A stretch of DNA of 64,000 bases from Euonymus europaeus (GCA_963580455.1 OY756963.1:20169555-20233554); one strand, 5' to 3'. Positions 33,855 to 48,700 are shown, counted from the first letter of the stretch. The notes: generated from the sequence alone by a model not told the origin. Numbers and translations: made by a program.

Positions 33855-35989
33855 TTTAATTTGACATTTATATTCTCATTGAAACAATTAAAAGTTAATC
33901 AATGTGCATAGTTATTGAGCTTTTCGATTTAAGAATAAATACGGCTGACTAAGATAAGAATTTTTTTATAAATTTAGTTTTAACTAATTAAAATGGACAT
34001 GCATTTTAATACATTAAAAAAAATTAAAATTAAAATGAGAGGAAAGAAAGATTATATAAAATCCAATTCAAATCTAATTAAATTATTCAATCATGAACCA
34101 AAATTCTTCGATGCAATCACGGTTCAATTTTCAAAACCTTTCTATCTTGCACTTGCAAAATCTGTAGTCAGCCATTAACGGTAGTCAATCGAAAATGAGA
34201 AACTTGGAAAAACGAGCCCTGATTTTTGCGAAAGTGGCAACTCCAGATTAGTTTTTTTCTGGGGTTGTAATTGCGGTCTCCGGCTAAAAGCAAGTCAAGT
34301 CAATAGTTCAATACATTCCAACCAAGAAATTAAGGAGCGTCGTACACTTTAATTAAAGTCTTTGCTTTTACGCGATTGACATGCTGCCAAAAAAAGTCTT
34401 CTAGTAAATATTGGAAAAAGAAAAGTAAGCCATTCCAACGGAGTAGTGTGTTTTAATTCCTCTAAATTTTTAGTGCCATCTCATTTTTATTATAACAAAT
34501 ATTTTTTAATATATATATTTTTTTCATTTACAAAACACTTTAAATGTGAAATATCAACACCATATCTCTTCTATATATTTATATTTTTTTATATTTTTTT
34601 ACACATTTTTTAATATAATTTTTCCAAATTATTCTCTATACATTTTAAAATTTTCAATATTATTATTAAATGTACATTTAGAATTCTTTATATAAAAAAA
34701 ATGTACATTTAGAATTGCTTTCCAACTTCATTGGATACTCACGTGGGGGTAGGTGATGACTATTTCATTCTCATATTTTATTTAAAAAATATGTAATTAC
34801 ATGTTTTTGAAGCATCTTTGACTGGCCCGAAAATGTTAATGAATAGAGAGTTGCACATGAATTTCAACCGGCATGATTCATCCGAGTCAACTCACACATC
34901 CCAAACACCTAACTTATTTTCATTTTTTATATATTTTTAAATAAATACATGTAAGTAATGATTTTATTTTAGTTTTAAAGTTTGAGTAGATATTGCGATT
35001 AGAGATTTTTTAGGCGAGCTTAAAAGTATGTACCAATTTTATTTGAACGATGATACTTTTATGGGGTGTGCGCTTGATAGAATTGTCAATGAACACTATG
35101 CTATAAATTAAGGGTCATTTTAACATGTGTCATTGTGCAGTTAATGAGAATGGAAGAAATAAAATACATACATAATTTCAATTATACAAAAGTGAATATA
35201 TCATTTTTATTGGCCAACACATTTTCTTAGCATGTACCTTTTAGGCACATATTTTAAAAAAAATTTATAAATTAAATATTTTGCCAATTATATGTAAACA
35301 ATATAAATAATATTTTGCCAATAATTTAATATTACCATTACTTATTAATTAATACTCTATAAACTTGGATTCACCGTACCCCAAAAAATAAGTATTTCAC
35401 AACGTATTTATTAGGATTAATTTGAAGAAGGGAATAAAACTTCGTATATTATAAAATTATTCTTAAATAATATTATGAACTGTTTAAATGATTTGCAAAA
35501 AGAAAAAAAAAAGAGAGAGGATAGACCAATATTGTGAGTACAGGCAATGAAGGAAACTTTTTAAGTAGAGGACGTGACGATACGCATACAAGTAGCGCGT
35601 GAATGAGATTCCCATTATTTTGCGTGAAGATTCCAGCTCTCATCAAGGATCTAATTGGAGGTTTCAATTTTCAAAAGGTAGGCTGTGGGCCACACCAACT
35701 AATCGACGAGGACATCCGGGCGAACATTTCCAATTTTCAATTTCCTCTAAAATAGATTTTGTGTTGGATGTCTCGGATTCAACTGAGAAACCAAACGATG
35801 ACGTGGATACCTCCAACCAGATTCCCCTCCTCAGCCTAATGAAATGCTGACCTCAAATAAATATGATTAAATTCATTTATAAAAAATAATTTTATCTTCT
35901 TAGTTTTTATTGTCAGTTTATTTTCCATAAATATATCGACCGCTGGCTCACAAAAATCTACCCTATACAGAGCGAGCCAACACTAACCC
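33855..35989. other. AT-rich intergenic DNA upstream of glutamine synthetase
   Basis: No recognisable gene. The distal promoter of the glutamine synthetase gene should lie in the last few hundred bases, but I saw no motif worth naming apart from the TATA box listed separately. Confidence 0.45.
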
Positions 35990-36082
35990 TTTATATGCAC
36001 GTCTCTCGACCTCTACAATCACAGAGAAACACAGACAAGGAGGTTGAGATTCAATTGTGGAGTGTTGTTTTTGTTCTTGGAC
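35990..36082 (+). promoter_or_regulatory. Glutamine synthetase core promoter and leader
   Basis: A TATA-like box TTTATAT lies at 35,990-35,996 in CACTAACCCTTTATATGCAC. A CT-rich start region follows and the ATG is at 36,083, about 87 bp downstream. The spacing fits a plant core promoter with a short leader. Confidence 0.6.
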
Positions 36083-38385
36083 ATGTCGCTGCTTTCAGAT
36101 CTCGTCAACCTCAATCTCTCAGATTCCACTGACAAGATCATCGCTGAGTATATATGGTGCGTCTCTTCTTGTTCCTTAATCAAATCAATGATACAACTTA
36201 CGACTCTGTTTTATTGCACCAGAATGGTTCAGCTATCCTCAATATTTGGTTTTTGATTCTAGTGTATGCTCTGGATTTTTTGTTGCTGATTTTTTTAAAA
36301 AATTTCTGGGCAGGGTCGGTGGCTCCGGCATGGACCTGAGAAGCAAAGCAAGGGTAAAGTGAATTGAAAAATATTGATGTTTCTGTTGTGTGGATAATCA
36401 ATTTTAGTTCAAGTAAAATCTATATGACATAAATAATTTCTCTTTTGTTTTTGTTTTTGTTTGTTTGTTTACGAAGACTCTTCCTGGACCAGTTAGTGAT
36501 CCTTCAAAGCTTCCCAAGTGGAATTATGATGGGTCTAGCACAGGACAGGCACCTGGAGAAGATAGTGAAGTGATCCTATAGTGAGCATTCTCTGAGTTTA
36601 ATAATTTCATCATATAGAGTTTTAGATTTCATGTATTTTATTTATTTGATTTCATGTATGTATTAAACAGTCCACAGGCCATTTTCAAGGATCCATTTAG
36701 GAGGGGAAACAATATACTTGTGAGCACTTTCCCTTCTCTGCTGTATTTTGTGTTGAATTCTTTTTAGTTATGTCACTTTTTTTTTTTTTTTTACTTGGGA
36801 GTCTTAATTGGATTAGGTCATGTGTGATGCTTACACGCCGGCTGGAGATCCGATCCCGACCAACAAGAGATGTGCTGCTGCTAAGATATTCAGCCATCCT
36901 GATGTTGTGGCTGAAGTACCTTGGTATAATCTCTAAGCCTTAGAGAACTTTTTGTTTCTCTCCCTTTATTTCTTGGATTGTATGTAGCACCTTTTTCAAT
37001 CTAACTTGGTAAATCAGGTATGGTATTGAACAAGAGTACACTTTGCTGCAAAAAGATGTCAAGTGGCCTATCGGATGGCCGATCGGTGGTTATCCTGGTC
37101 CACAGGTAATGAATTTCACATTTTTATTAAGCCTCAATTTTGAAGGTTTAAGTTCTCTTAGCAGATTTATGAGTTGAATTCGTTTAATGCGGTAACAGGG
37201 TCCATACTACTGTGGTGCCGGGGCTGACAAAGCCTTTGGGAGGGACGTTGTGGACTCCCACTACAAGGCCTGTCTTTATGCAGGCATCAACATAAGTGGG
37301 ATAAACGGAGAAGTGATGCCAGGCCAAGTAAAATGACAAGTTTTGGTCTTTTTTGTTCTGTTTCCATATTCTCAGGACTGGAGTGTTATTCTATTCTTAT
37401 TAGTTAATCTATTTAGACTTTAGTTTTCTCACTGTAGACCATTGATCTTATCTTTGCAGTGGGAATTTCAAGTTGGCCCTTCTGTTGGAATTTCTGCTGG
37501 TGATGAGTTGTGGGTTGCTCGTTACATTTTGGAGGTAAAACACAACATATATGTCTTCGAGGATTTAGTTACTAATTCAATATAATAATGTTTAATGTTA
37601 GTAGAAGTCCTATTTATTTGTTACGTTGTCCTGAACATTTTGTTTGTGTATTAACAGAGGATCACTGAGATTGCTGGCGTGGTGCTCTCCTTCGATCCCA
37701 AGCCAATTCATGTTCGGACTGCTTTATAATATGATTCTATCTTGTGCTTATTTTCCATTCGAATCAAGGCCTTAGAAACATATAAATTTTGGTTGAATTT
37801 TTGGAGCTCTGCTTGCGCATTGACTTGAATTCTTTTTAAACCAGGGTGATTGGAATGGAGCTGGTGCACACACTAATTACAGGTAAATATGCAGCATATT
37901 ATCTATATTAATGCTTTTTGTTGCCAATACCGGTAACATGATTATGAGTCTCTATTCATCTTCATCTCGTTGATTGCCAATGTTTCATTCAGCACCAAGT
38001 CTATGAGAAACGATGGAGGTTATGAGGTCATCAAGAAAGCAATTGAAAAACTAGGACTGAGGCATAAAGAGCACATTGCTGCATACGGAGAAGGCAATGA
38101 GCGTCGCCTCACAGGACGACATGAAACTGCTGACATCAACACTTTCCTATGGGTAATGACACTTTGGTAACTTCTTCTGGAATATTTTACACAATTATAT
38201 GATGTTCCATTGACATTTTCATTGCTTGACAGGGAGTTGCAAACCGTGGGGCATCTATCAGGGTTGGCCGAGACACAGAGAAGGCTGGGAAGGGATACTT
38301 TGAGGACAGGAGGCCTGCTTCTAACATGGATCCATACATCGTGACATCCATGATTGCAGAAACCACCATCCTGTGGAAACCATGA
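36083..38385 (+). CDS. GLN1: Cytosolic glutamine synthetase GS1, 12 exons
   Basis: It makes glutamine from glutamate, ammonium and ATP in the cytosol, as a decamer. Exons: 36,083-36,156; 36,314-36,353; 36,477-36,580; 36,671-36,719; 36,817-36,923; 37,018-37,105; 37,199-37,327; 37,460-37,534; 37,658-37,711; 37,845-37,882; 37,993-38,152; 38,233-38,385. They sum to 1,071 bp, 356 residues, exactly the GS1 size, with all phases consistent. Landmarks: [20 protein letters not shown] at the start; [20 protein letters not shown]; the metal-binding EQE (E129, E131); [18 protein letters not shown]249 in GAHTNYS; NRGASIR with R311 and R316; end of the protein at ETTILWKP. There is no plastid transit peptide and no GS2 C-terminal extension, so it is a cytosolic form. 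At the exon 9/10 junction His240 replaces the usual Pro (PKPI-x-GDWNG). Complete and intact. Confidence 0.96.
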
Positions 38386-39730
38386 GTGCTAATCCACTCA
38401 GATTCACCTTCAAAGATTGTTGGTTCTGGCTTCCTTTGTCACTTACTAATAGAAAAAATAGTTGTCAGCAGACGGCAGTTGTTTGCTCTCTCTGCTGTGT
38501 AGCTTCGCGGCTTGGTTTTGTGCTTCCTTGGCTTATGGTTTCACTTCATGTTTCAATAATTCTAGCACTTTGTATTACTATTCAAAATTATGAAAAAGGG
38601 TCTTGGGCCACTTTTAATTTCTCTGCCTTAGTATACTGTTTGTGTGAAAACATAGAATGTTTGTAACGGGTATCCCTCAATTAAAAGATTATGGGAACAA
38701 GTTTCATTATGAACCCTGAACTTTGGCGAGTGGATTGATCAAGCCTATACTTTGATGAATGCCTTTGTTAACCCTTCATAATGTTTTCGGTTCAAAATCG
38801 CCCTTCTAATATGTATTTGTGTGTGTAGATACATACATATATATATGTATGTATTTGTATGTATATACATGTATGTATTTGTATGTATATATATGTATAT
38901 ACATATGTATTTGTGTGTGTAGATACATACATATCTTCTGAAATTTGTGCAAGGCTCCCATTCAGGATCAGTTTTTTCCCATAGCTGTAAGAATAAAATA
39001 TCTACAATTAATGAAGGAAAATTTGTAGTTTTTTGCTAATCATTATGTATCACAGAACACAAAACCACCACCATTATACAACAAAATTAAAATAACAAGT
39101 TTCATGCTCCCAACAAGTCCAATGTATGAGAGAAAAGTAATGATTTTAAAATGTTCATACTGGACACAAGAAAGATTCATGTAGCCTAGGTTTGAGAAAG
39201 AAAACTAATGCTCAAGTTGGAAAGACGACAAATTCAAAACTAACAAAGAAGACCTGAGAAAGGAAGTAGCTAAATAGATTTGATTTAAGATTTTAAGGGT
39301 TTCTGTCAAAACGATGATGTTCCGTGATTTTTTTTTTAAACGCGATTCATATTATTATCCATCAAAGTCTAATCATAACGCAATTCATGCGATTCTAACA
39401 TTTTTGATTGGATGTACACTTAAAAATAACAGCTTTTCCAATGTCTAAATTTTATACTTTCTAAAGTTATCCTAATTTAGTGTGTCATGTAATGAATGAT
39501 TTGTTTTAACGTTTATGGATGAAGTGTTTATGGACGATTAGTACTACCGTTGATTAATTTTTTGCCAATAGAATTTTGAGCATTCCCTTGATTGAAACCC
39601 ATGGGCCTTATAGTCCAGGGAAGCCCATCGCCCCCCGTATTACCAAATAACGCCCAAACACTGGGCAACTCCTTTGGAAAATTCCCCCCTGATCTCACTC
39701 TAGCTTTCAATCTTTCACTGGCAAACGGAG
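38386..39730. other. GS1 3' flank, microsatellite and TPR gene upstream region
   Basis: The GS1 3' UTR occupies roughly the first 300 bases. A TA/GTAT-rich microsatellite with palindromic character lies at about 38,815-38,935 (repeats of GTATGTATTTGTATGTATAT). From about 39,590 the DNA is richer in G+C and leads into the first exon of the TPR gene at 39,731. Confidence 0.5.
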
Positions 39731-42700
39731 ATGGTTCTGCGACAAGCAACATTTCAATTCCTTCGGAGACTCCGTCCTTCTTCTTCCTATACTTCTCGCC
39801 AAATAACTGGCAGTGCTTTGCCTAATTCAGTTTCCAGTATGTTCTAGAAAGAAAAAGAAGTCCGTGTTACGCGCATTTCATTCTGATTGATACTTGTGAT
39901 TACTGTGATCAGCGATTAGTTGAATTTTTTCTATTGTTAAATCGTTGTGACTGCAACTGTGAACATGTACATATATTGATTCTTTTCTTGGTGTTCCTTT
40001 AATTTCATATGTTGGGGAGTTCAAGAATTGTAAAATATTTCTGGTTCTATTGGAGCTCGTTGGTAGTTCAAGGTTAGTCGCGAAAGGGTTTATATGCAAT
40101 GGGAATGATATGTTTCCTCTTCTTTTATTTTTTCCTACAGTTTATGTTCCGGTACACATTGTGGACTTGTGTATATGTTATGTTTTTCAAAGCCAGCTCC
40201 TCGTGTCTCTGTCTGAATTTGGTTTGGCATTGATTGGGTAATGGATCCTTTAATTTCCTCCATTTTGGTAGGGTTACAACTTACATCAGACCCACCTCTA
40301 CGGAACAAATTCTGGATAGGCGGATATTGGCAATCCATCGTAGACCACCAATGCCAATCATATCCAAGTTGCATTAGCGAATTTGCACTCTAGAACTGTG
40401 TCTTTACATCTGGTCCCAAAATCTCCTCCCCTTATCACTGAACTAACCTTGGTCTGGTGTTAAACTTGATTTTAAACTGTAAACTCAGTATAAAAACTGT
40501 TGTTAAAACAATGTGAAATCTGTTGTTAAACTATGCAAAATCTGTTGTTAATATGAATGGCCTTGATTCGTGGCGTCAACAGTTTTGTCTAGCTTGAAGT
40601 GTCATTTTTCCTTGATGGTAATGTTCTTTGTCATATTCACTCTTCCTTGGCTCATCAACATTACTACAATTCTTGCAGATAAAATGAAGTTCTCCCGTAT
40701 ACATGACTGTGGATCTAACACTCGGAGAAGAAATTGCTGTAATCCTAGTTTATGGATTATTTTAGCTGGGCAAGCTGGTATATTTTGTTCTTACAAAGTG
40801 TTTGGATGATTAATTTTTAATAGCCTTTAGTATTTTGTCCTGCAATTATTTGAATTCAGAATTCAAAAGAATAAATGCATAGTACTTTGAGTTAAAAGTT
40901 TGGATGCAGCAAAATGATTCATCTGTTCTTGCATTGAACGATTGTGCTGTAGTCACATAAGAAGCGTAATTGATTAGTCACTGCTATTGGTCGTAACTAA
41001 TACATGCCAGCTGCCTTTTGTTTTGACCATTGGGTCTCATTTTTTCCCCCTAATAAGTTGTATGTAGTCCTTTGTATTTTTCCAATTAACTTTTTCCCCT
41101 CCTCCTACTTTGTACTCTAGTAGGCATTAGAAAACACATCCCGTAGCTTTAACTAGTGTTTGGTGTATCATACATGCAGAGATTTTCTCAAAAATTTTCT
41201 CCCTTTAGTGTGGTCCCTCTGTAATGCCATTTATAATGACCTGATGCAGTACTTTTGAGATTTTAACAGTTTTGATCTATTGATGAGTCTCATGAATTTT
41301 CCATAAAAGGTGCTTTGAAAGAGGTGTACCATTGTCCTCTGTACATAACAGTGACAGTTTTCTACATCTTAATGTGAAAATCTAGTAGCTGTTGTTGAAT
41401 ATACCTGTTATCCGCCTGTAACAAATGGATGATTGCGGACAGTTCTTCAGACTTTTGCATAAATATGACTGATTTGTTACAAAATAATAAAATAAGAGAG
41501 TCTGGAAAATATCTGTTGAGGGGATATTGAGTATGAACTAAAATTTCTTGAAAACATTTTTCCTTATTTCTATGTTCTGCTTAGAGGTATAAGAACAAAT
41601 GAGATTTATCTGAAATCAGCATTGGGTTCATTTGAATGACATTAGCTAGTGGATGACTAGATAATTCTCTATTCCTTGAGGAGATCAACAAGTAAGTTGA
41701 GGCTTGGTAGTGAGTGTTGTTCATACATTTTCGATTGGTGTAGCATGAGGGAGTTTCATTTGCTCTATATAAATGTGACGCTCATGTTTTGAGAAGCTTG
41801 TGTCTGGAGAAAGGCAACAGGGTAAGTAGAATCCATTTATTTTGAGGTAGTCTTCCGAAATACATAATTGAGAAGTGGAATACCTCATCAGGAAGATTTT
41901 TGTTTCTGTATAATTTTATAACCTTTCATAATTTGTATATTCTTTAGTTAAGGTTTGTATACATTACTCGTATGGCATAAGTTTAATTTTTGGTTTGCAG
42001 CTACAATTATTGGAGTAAATGCCAACGTCGCCTTAGCAGAAGATGCATCAATTGAGTCTGGTTCTGAAAATAACTTAGAAGGAGCTAACGTAGGACTAGA
42101 TAAGATTGAGGATGGCTCTATAATATCAAATTCACATACTGCAAAGTGGAGAATTTTTACAGATAATGGGAGAGAGTTTTTCATGCAGGTAGGCCTGTTA
42201 TGCCTTGTGTGCTTTGCTCATGTATTTTTTTTTTTTTGCTATTTTAGTTATTGATTGGTTTCCTTTGTCCTCTCTCTTATAGGGAAGACTGGAGCAAGCT
42301 GAAAAGTTCTTTTTCTCTGCCCTACAAGAAGCTAAAGAAGGTTTTGGGGAGAAAGATCCGCATGTTGCATGTGCATGCAACAATTTGGTAACTTGAGCTT
42401 GTAATTTTTAATTGATTGCTATCTTTATGATTCTTTTTTTGTTCTTGTGTGCTGTAATTATTCTACTTGGCTTCTTTGACCTTAGTTATTTTTTGAAGCA
42501 AAAAAGTTAACCTATGACGACTTTGTCACTAGCAGATAAGCATTTGTTTAATATCTCTGTAGTTAAGTTGTAATACCTAGCTTGAGTGGGCGGAGCCACA
42601 AGTCACTGCTAGACAAATTTGGTGATGTTGGGCGAGCTATCGAGTGGCGATGGAGCTCAAGGCTCTAAATCTCACATCGCTCAGGGAAGAAGTAAAATGC

Positions 42701-45700
42701 AAAATACAATAGGTCAAATTTTCCAACCTAGTAGACTTGTTTTCTGGGTCAAGAAGTCCCCAAAAGAACAAATCCATGTTGATCAATATGGGCTGGCCCA
42801 AAGCGAACAATATCTACTAGGCCCAGAGAGGGCATGCTATTACCTAAGTAGCTGATTTGTTTAATGATTTAACAATGTCTAACACTGAATGGAATCGAAA
42901 CCCTAATGATGTTGGTCAAGGGATAGATGATTTGTAGACCGCGATCGAGGAGCAAGGACAACAATTGACGGAGCATAGGCAACAGATGGCCAAAGTCCTT
43001 CGTCGGTTTGGCGAGGTGCGAGTCAACGTTGGCCAGAATCAACCAGTAGCAAAGGATGATGCTTGTGATGTGGCACAAGGCCTCTTTGGCGGCCGAGGGT
43101 TACTAACCAAAGGAATCAACAACCAAATCGTGGTCGACAATTTTTACCACCACATCCAGTCCTCATGGAAAATTCTGATATTGAAGAGAAGAGGAGGATG
43201 TGTATGGAGATGTTGGACATAATTACAATCAAATTCCCCTAGGGTTTAAGCTTCGTGCATATATTCCACCTTTTGATGGGAATTTGTCGATTGAAGAGGT
43301 ACTTGATTGGCTTTTAGAAGTTTCTAGGTTCCTTAACAGGACAAAAATTGAAGAGAATCGAAGAGTCAAAATGGTAGGATGCCGCCTAAAGAGTGGGGCT
43401 ATTGTTTGGTCGGATGAACTTCAGGCGACGACAATTGAAACAACCAATCTGTACATTGAGGAGGATGGAACAACTTATTCTTAATCAATTTTTACGTGTA
43501 GATTATTTACAATATTTGTTTCAATTGTATCAGAATTGCAGTTAGGGAAATCGATCAGTGTTTGAGTATACTACTGAGTGGCCACGGCTGAAAATGCGTA
43601 ACAACCCAAATGAGTCAGAGCATGGGCAGGTGTCTTGGTTTTTTGGGTGAGTGAGACCAACAATTCGAGATAAGATTGGGTTGTAGATGATATGGACAGT
43701 GACTGCTTCTAATTTGACTTTAAAGACAAAGACTAAGGTGATAGCATCAAATAAACCCAAGTTTGAAAGGCATAGTGATCCTGAATACTCCAATGTTGCT
43801 GCTGGCAATGGGAAGTCGCTGTAGGTGGGCAATCAATTTCAATCTAGGCTTGCATACCAATAGCTAGAAGGAAGGGGCAGTGGTAGTTCTGGAGTGAAAC
43901 AAGTTGGGACGAATCGGACTCAAAATCAAACATGATCAGCCCCGAGGGGCAGATGTAATAATACCAATAATTCATACACTCACCCTACTAGTGATAAATG
44001 TTACAAATGCAACCAACTAGGTCACTGTTCCAATGAGTGTCCAAAACGGAGATATGCTAATGTGGTGAAACAAACAAATGATTACTATGGTGATGAACAT
44101 AATGGTACTTTCAATGGCAAATACTTAGAGGATGCCGATGATGTGCTTGAAGAAGAATGAGATTTAGTAAACTTTGTGGTGAGGCGTGTGAAGTGTTCAC
44201 CAAAGTCAGAAGAGTCTCAACACAAGAGTATATTTTCAGGATTTTGTAGTGTTAATAATAACGTTTGTGAACTTATTATTGATAATGACATTTGTGAGAA
44301 TTTTATAGCAAAAAGGCTAGTAGCCCACTTGGGGTTCCATATAAAAAACCACCCTTCATCATATGTGATCGGATGGATTCAGAAAGGGCCAAAGGTACAA
44401 GTGATCGAGATTTGTAGGGTTTCTATTTCCATTCGTAAGTTTTACCGAGATGAGGTTGTTTGCGCCTTTGCGATGTGGTTGATATGGACGCTAGTCATAT
44501 TCTTCTTGGCAGACCCTGGCAGTTTGATGTTGATGTTAATTATAAGGGCTGAGATAATGCATAAGTGTTCGTGTGGAAGGAAAAGAAGATAGTCATGGTT
44601 CCCTGACAAAAGCACCCTAACACTTTTAAAGTGACGGGGAAGGCTTTATTGACTATAGACGATTCTAAGAGGGCATTTAAGACTGACATGGAGGTTCAAA
44701 ATGCTAAGTATAAAGCTGCTGCCAACAAGCTTAGACGCGATAATTTTTTTTGATTTGGCGATTAGGTCATGGTTTTCATGCGTAAGGAGAGATTTCCAGT
44801 TGGCATCTATTGCAAGTTCCAGCCGAAAAGTATGGGTTGTATCGAGTGGTGGAGCGGATTAATAATAATGCTTATGTTATTGATTTGCCGGATATGCATA
44901 TTTCGTGCACTTCAATGTGGCTGATTTATCTAAGTCTCACGCTGAGGAGCCTCTTTATTTGGATTATAACTCGGGGTCGAGTTCTTTCAAATTGGAGAGA
45001 ACTGATGTAGAATCAGCTGCGGACGAGTTTAAGAAGAAGTTCGATCGTTCGCACAAGAAAAGGAAATAAAGTTTAAGTTTCCAACTTTGACGGCCCGTAG
45101 TTTCCAATCCACCGAACCGATTCCTTATCATAATATGTATCCAAGGACTGATTGAGGAGATCTAACGTTATGGGGCTCATTTGATGCTTTTTTGAAATCC
45201 AACAAAACAATTTAATAGTTCTGCACATTTTTTACGATTTGTTACCTATTGTAATTTGACTAGGGTTTCCTTATCTTCTAGAGTATAAATAATCCTTTCC
45301 AGGTTTTTGTAGGACAGTTTATTATTATTATTATTATAAAATTATTGAGTTCTCTCAATTGTTCTTGGTGGATTCCAAGCTTTCATGTTATTGTCATGAA
45401 AGATTTCAGTTTATCTAGCTTACGTGCTGCGTCAATATATTAGATTTGGTTTCTAGAAGGTAGGTGCTGTAAGACAAGTTACATAATCTGGTTTGATTAC
45501 TTGGAATGATACCATTTTCCACAGTTAATGATATTGAGGAATTGACGGTTAAATATAAGTAACTTTGACGACATTGTTTCACCATCGTTGTTTATCTTTG
45601 AATCACTGTCTCGTTCATTTCTTGGTACAATACACATCAAACGCAAAGTTGAACGCTCATGTGAGTTTTTGTGCTGTCAAGTGAAGTTCCATTTTTATAT

Positions 45701-48700
45701 GCAAAATCATATTTTTTCCTTTAATTGTCCAATTTCTGAGAATTCGTTGTTTTCATTGCTATTGTCGTAGGCAGAGCTCCATAGAGTTAAGAAGGAATTT
45801 GAGAAAGCAGAACCTTTGTATTTGGAAGCCATCGACATACTGGAAGAGTCGTTTGGTCCTGAAGATATACGGTACCTTGTTTACAGACCTCGATGGAGAA
45901 TTTAATATATATATTTTTTATCTAGATATACGGTACCTTGTTGTCTAGATTATACTGATTAAATCCCTATTGCAATCCTATTACTTGTTTAGCTCATGGT
46001 TAAATACCTGAAATGCAATGTGAATTGGATTTCATGGTGCATTTGAAGTTTTTATTAAAAAAATATTTTAAGCTTCAGTAGTGTGGGTCTCAGAATGGGG
46101 CGGTTGGTGTTTCAATGTCTTTGAATGTAGTTTTTCTTTTCATTTTTTGATTGTATTTATTTGGTCTGTGTATTGATTTATATTGCTTTCTTTTTCCTTC
46201 TTGATAAGTCATGATATTATATTCTTAATATTTTGAGGCGGAAGAGAATTGAACCTCAAACCTTGTGCAAGTGTAAGGAGATCACTAGGCCACAAGTTCC
46301 TTTCACAGTGGCTTTTTTATGGGGGAGTTGATACTTTGTGATGATGAGTTGTGCTCTTTGAGGTGCTGTGTTTTTTTTCTTAATGTGAGGGCTTGTTATG
46401 GCATGTCAACCTGATGAAGATATGTTATCCCATGATTTGTAGGAGGAATATTTGTTCGACTTTGAAAATGTAGTGAAGTCAATTAGGTTAAGTAAATAAC
46501 TATTGAAACACAAGATGGTAAAGTGGGGGTATTTAGTTGACAATTTACGAATAAATCCAATTTGTTCGTCTCCATGTTATTCAAAATAATATAGTGTAAG
46601 TGTGTGCTTTCATGAACTCTGTGGATACTAATTCTAGGCCTTGATATTTGTGCCTTGCTCTTTGTTTAAGTGCAAGTATGTTCAATATTCTGTGCAATTT
46701 TCAAATTGATATTTAATCTTTTAGCCTTCATCAAGGTTAGTCTGGTGAAAATATATTCAAACACTGTCCCTTTAAATCTTCAGATAATATTTAATTTTGT
46801 TTACTGCCATATGCATATGTTAACTGAACAAAATATCAGGAATATCAAAGTTCCAATTAGAAGCTTTTGACTCAACAATCATAATAGTAAGCAAATACTT
46901 TTATAAATTACATTTGTGTTGCTATACCAGCCATTTAACCTTGTAATATGCAGTGTGGGTGCTGCATGTCACAACCTTGGACAGTTTTACCTTATGCAAC
47001 GGAAACTCGAAAAAGCTCGTCTTTGCTATGAGGTGATGAAATTTGAAGTGTTTAATTTTATTACTTATTTTAAAATTTAAAGGCTGAAAGGTGAAACAAC
47101 ACAGTGGTCTTAAATTATCGTGTCCTGGCATTTCTGCTTCTATTCGTTTGCCTCTTGGTTAAGTTGCTTCAAAATTATTTAGTGAATTGTGCTACTGGAG
47201 GAAACCTTTTCTTTTCCCAGTAAGTATCATTTTGATGTATTTCTGGAGTTTGTTTAGCCTTGGATATGGACTACTACAGTAGAGTGTTATTTTCTTTTAT
47301 GAGAGATAGAATTTCGGCCAACTTTCTGCACACTGTATTCATAAGCTAGAATCCGCTATCTGAAGGTTTGACAGTTTGTTGTTTCAATAAGAAGGTAAAT
47401 GTTCATATATGGTACTTAGGATAAGGTCTAAGGTAATCAGCATACACAAGTTATAAACCATCTCACTGAAGTATGTCCAACACAACATAAAAGAACTTCC
47501 ATAGGTGTCCCAATATATTGTGTTTTTTGTATAATTACAGCTTGTGTAATGGTCTATTTACAAAGCTTATTTTGGCTTCAACTGTTTTCTTAGCCCTGAA
47601 GATTTTTTCTCCACTTCTTTGCTGGAAGAGCTTATATGTCCTTTAATGAATTGTCCCTTGTTCACTCTTTGTTTCTTCACCAACAAAAAAATTGAATTGG
47701 AATTTATTGGTGACGTTTTTTTTTGTTTTTATTTTTTTGACTTTTTACGTGTATTTAGCAGCATCTCAGGTCTTTTTTGTCAGCAAAAATTTGTAATGGT
47801 GTCAGTTGTATCATATATTCATATAGCTACTATATATTTTGATAAGGGCTTACTGACAATTTGTACTTTTCCCCCATTTTTCCTGTACCTTCGATGATCT
47901 TTGGACAGCGTGCCTTGAAGGTACTGATTGGATTTTTGTATGTACATTTCTTTTTCCATATGAATTGCGGGCTGATATTTTTTGTTAAATTTTATTTTGG
48001 CTTACTTTTGCTTTTGCTAGACCAGCTTTTACTTTATAATTAAAATGTTGCCTTGCATTTATTCAGATAAAGAGACGTGTTTTAGGACATGCCCATCATG
48101 ACTATGCCGATACAATGTATCATCTTGGAAGGGTGATTTCTCAAGCCTTGTGTTTACCCCTACTTTGACATTGGTTCATTGTTTCATGATCAAATTTAAT
48201 TCCATAAAATTTGTATTATGTTTCCCCAGGTTTGACATTACATTCATGTCATATTATCAAATTTATTCTCATAATTCCAGTTTAAACTAATTGGAAGTGC
48301 TAAAAGGGGATGAGCATTGCTGCATTGGTCTGAATGATGACCATGAAATAAGCCAAATTTAGAGAATATGACTAAGCTAGACCTGACTGCGGAAGCCTTG
48401 TGCACAAGAGTTTTTACCTTTTATTTATCCATGATTAAGCTAGAGCTGAGGTATTCGTATGGAAGGATCATCATCATAGGATCCCAAAAGTTTGGGGTCG
48501 ACTACATGTTTCTGGCAAAATCATATTCACTTTCGCCATTCATTTCTATGATCATACTTTCATAGGAGTTGAATCCATAGCATATATTACTACTTGAAGT
48601 CATGTCTTTTTAGGCATCGCTCCTCTTCCTACTCTCTTCTATACAAATTCTCTTCACCAGTCACGACTCACCGCCGCACTGCTATCTCTACGTTTTAAAC

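Noticed and set aside
38815..38935. Palindromic GTATGTATAT stretch as a MITE or regulatory element
   Set aside because: It is a TA/GTAT microsatellite whose palindromes follow from its composition; no target duplication or defined ends.
40570..40809. Open frame with an ATG at 40,570 as the start of the TPR gene
   Set aside because: The acceptor TTGCAG at 40,673-40,678 and the phase match with the exon at 39,731-39,836 give a better start with a convincing targeting peptide; the 40,570 frame upstream of 40,679 is intron.
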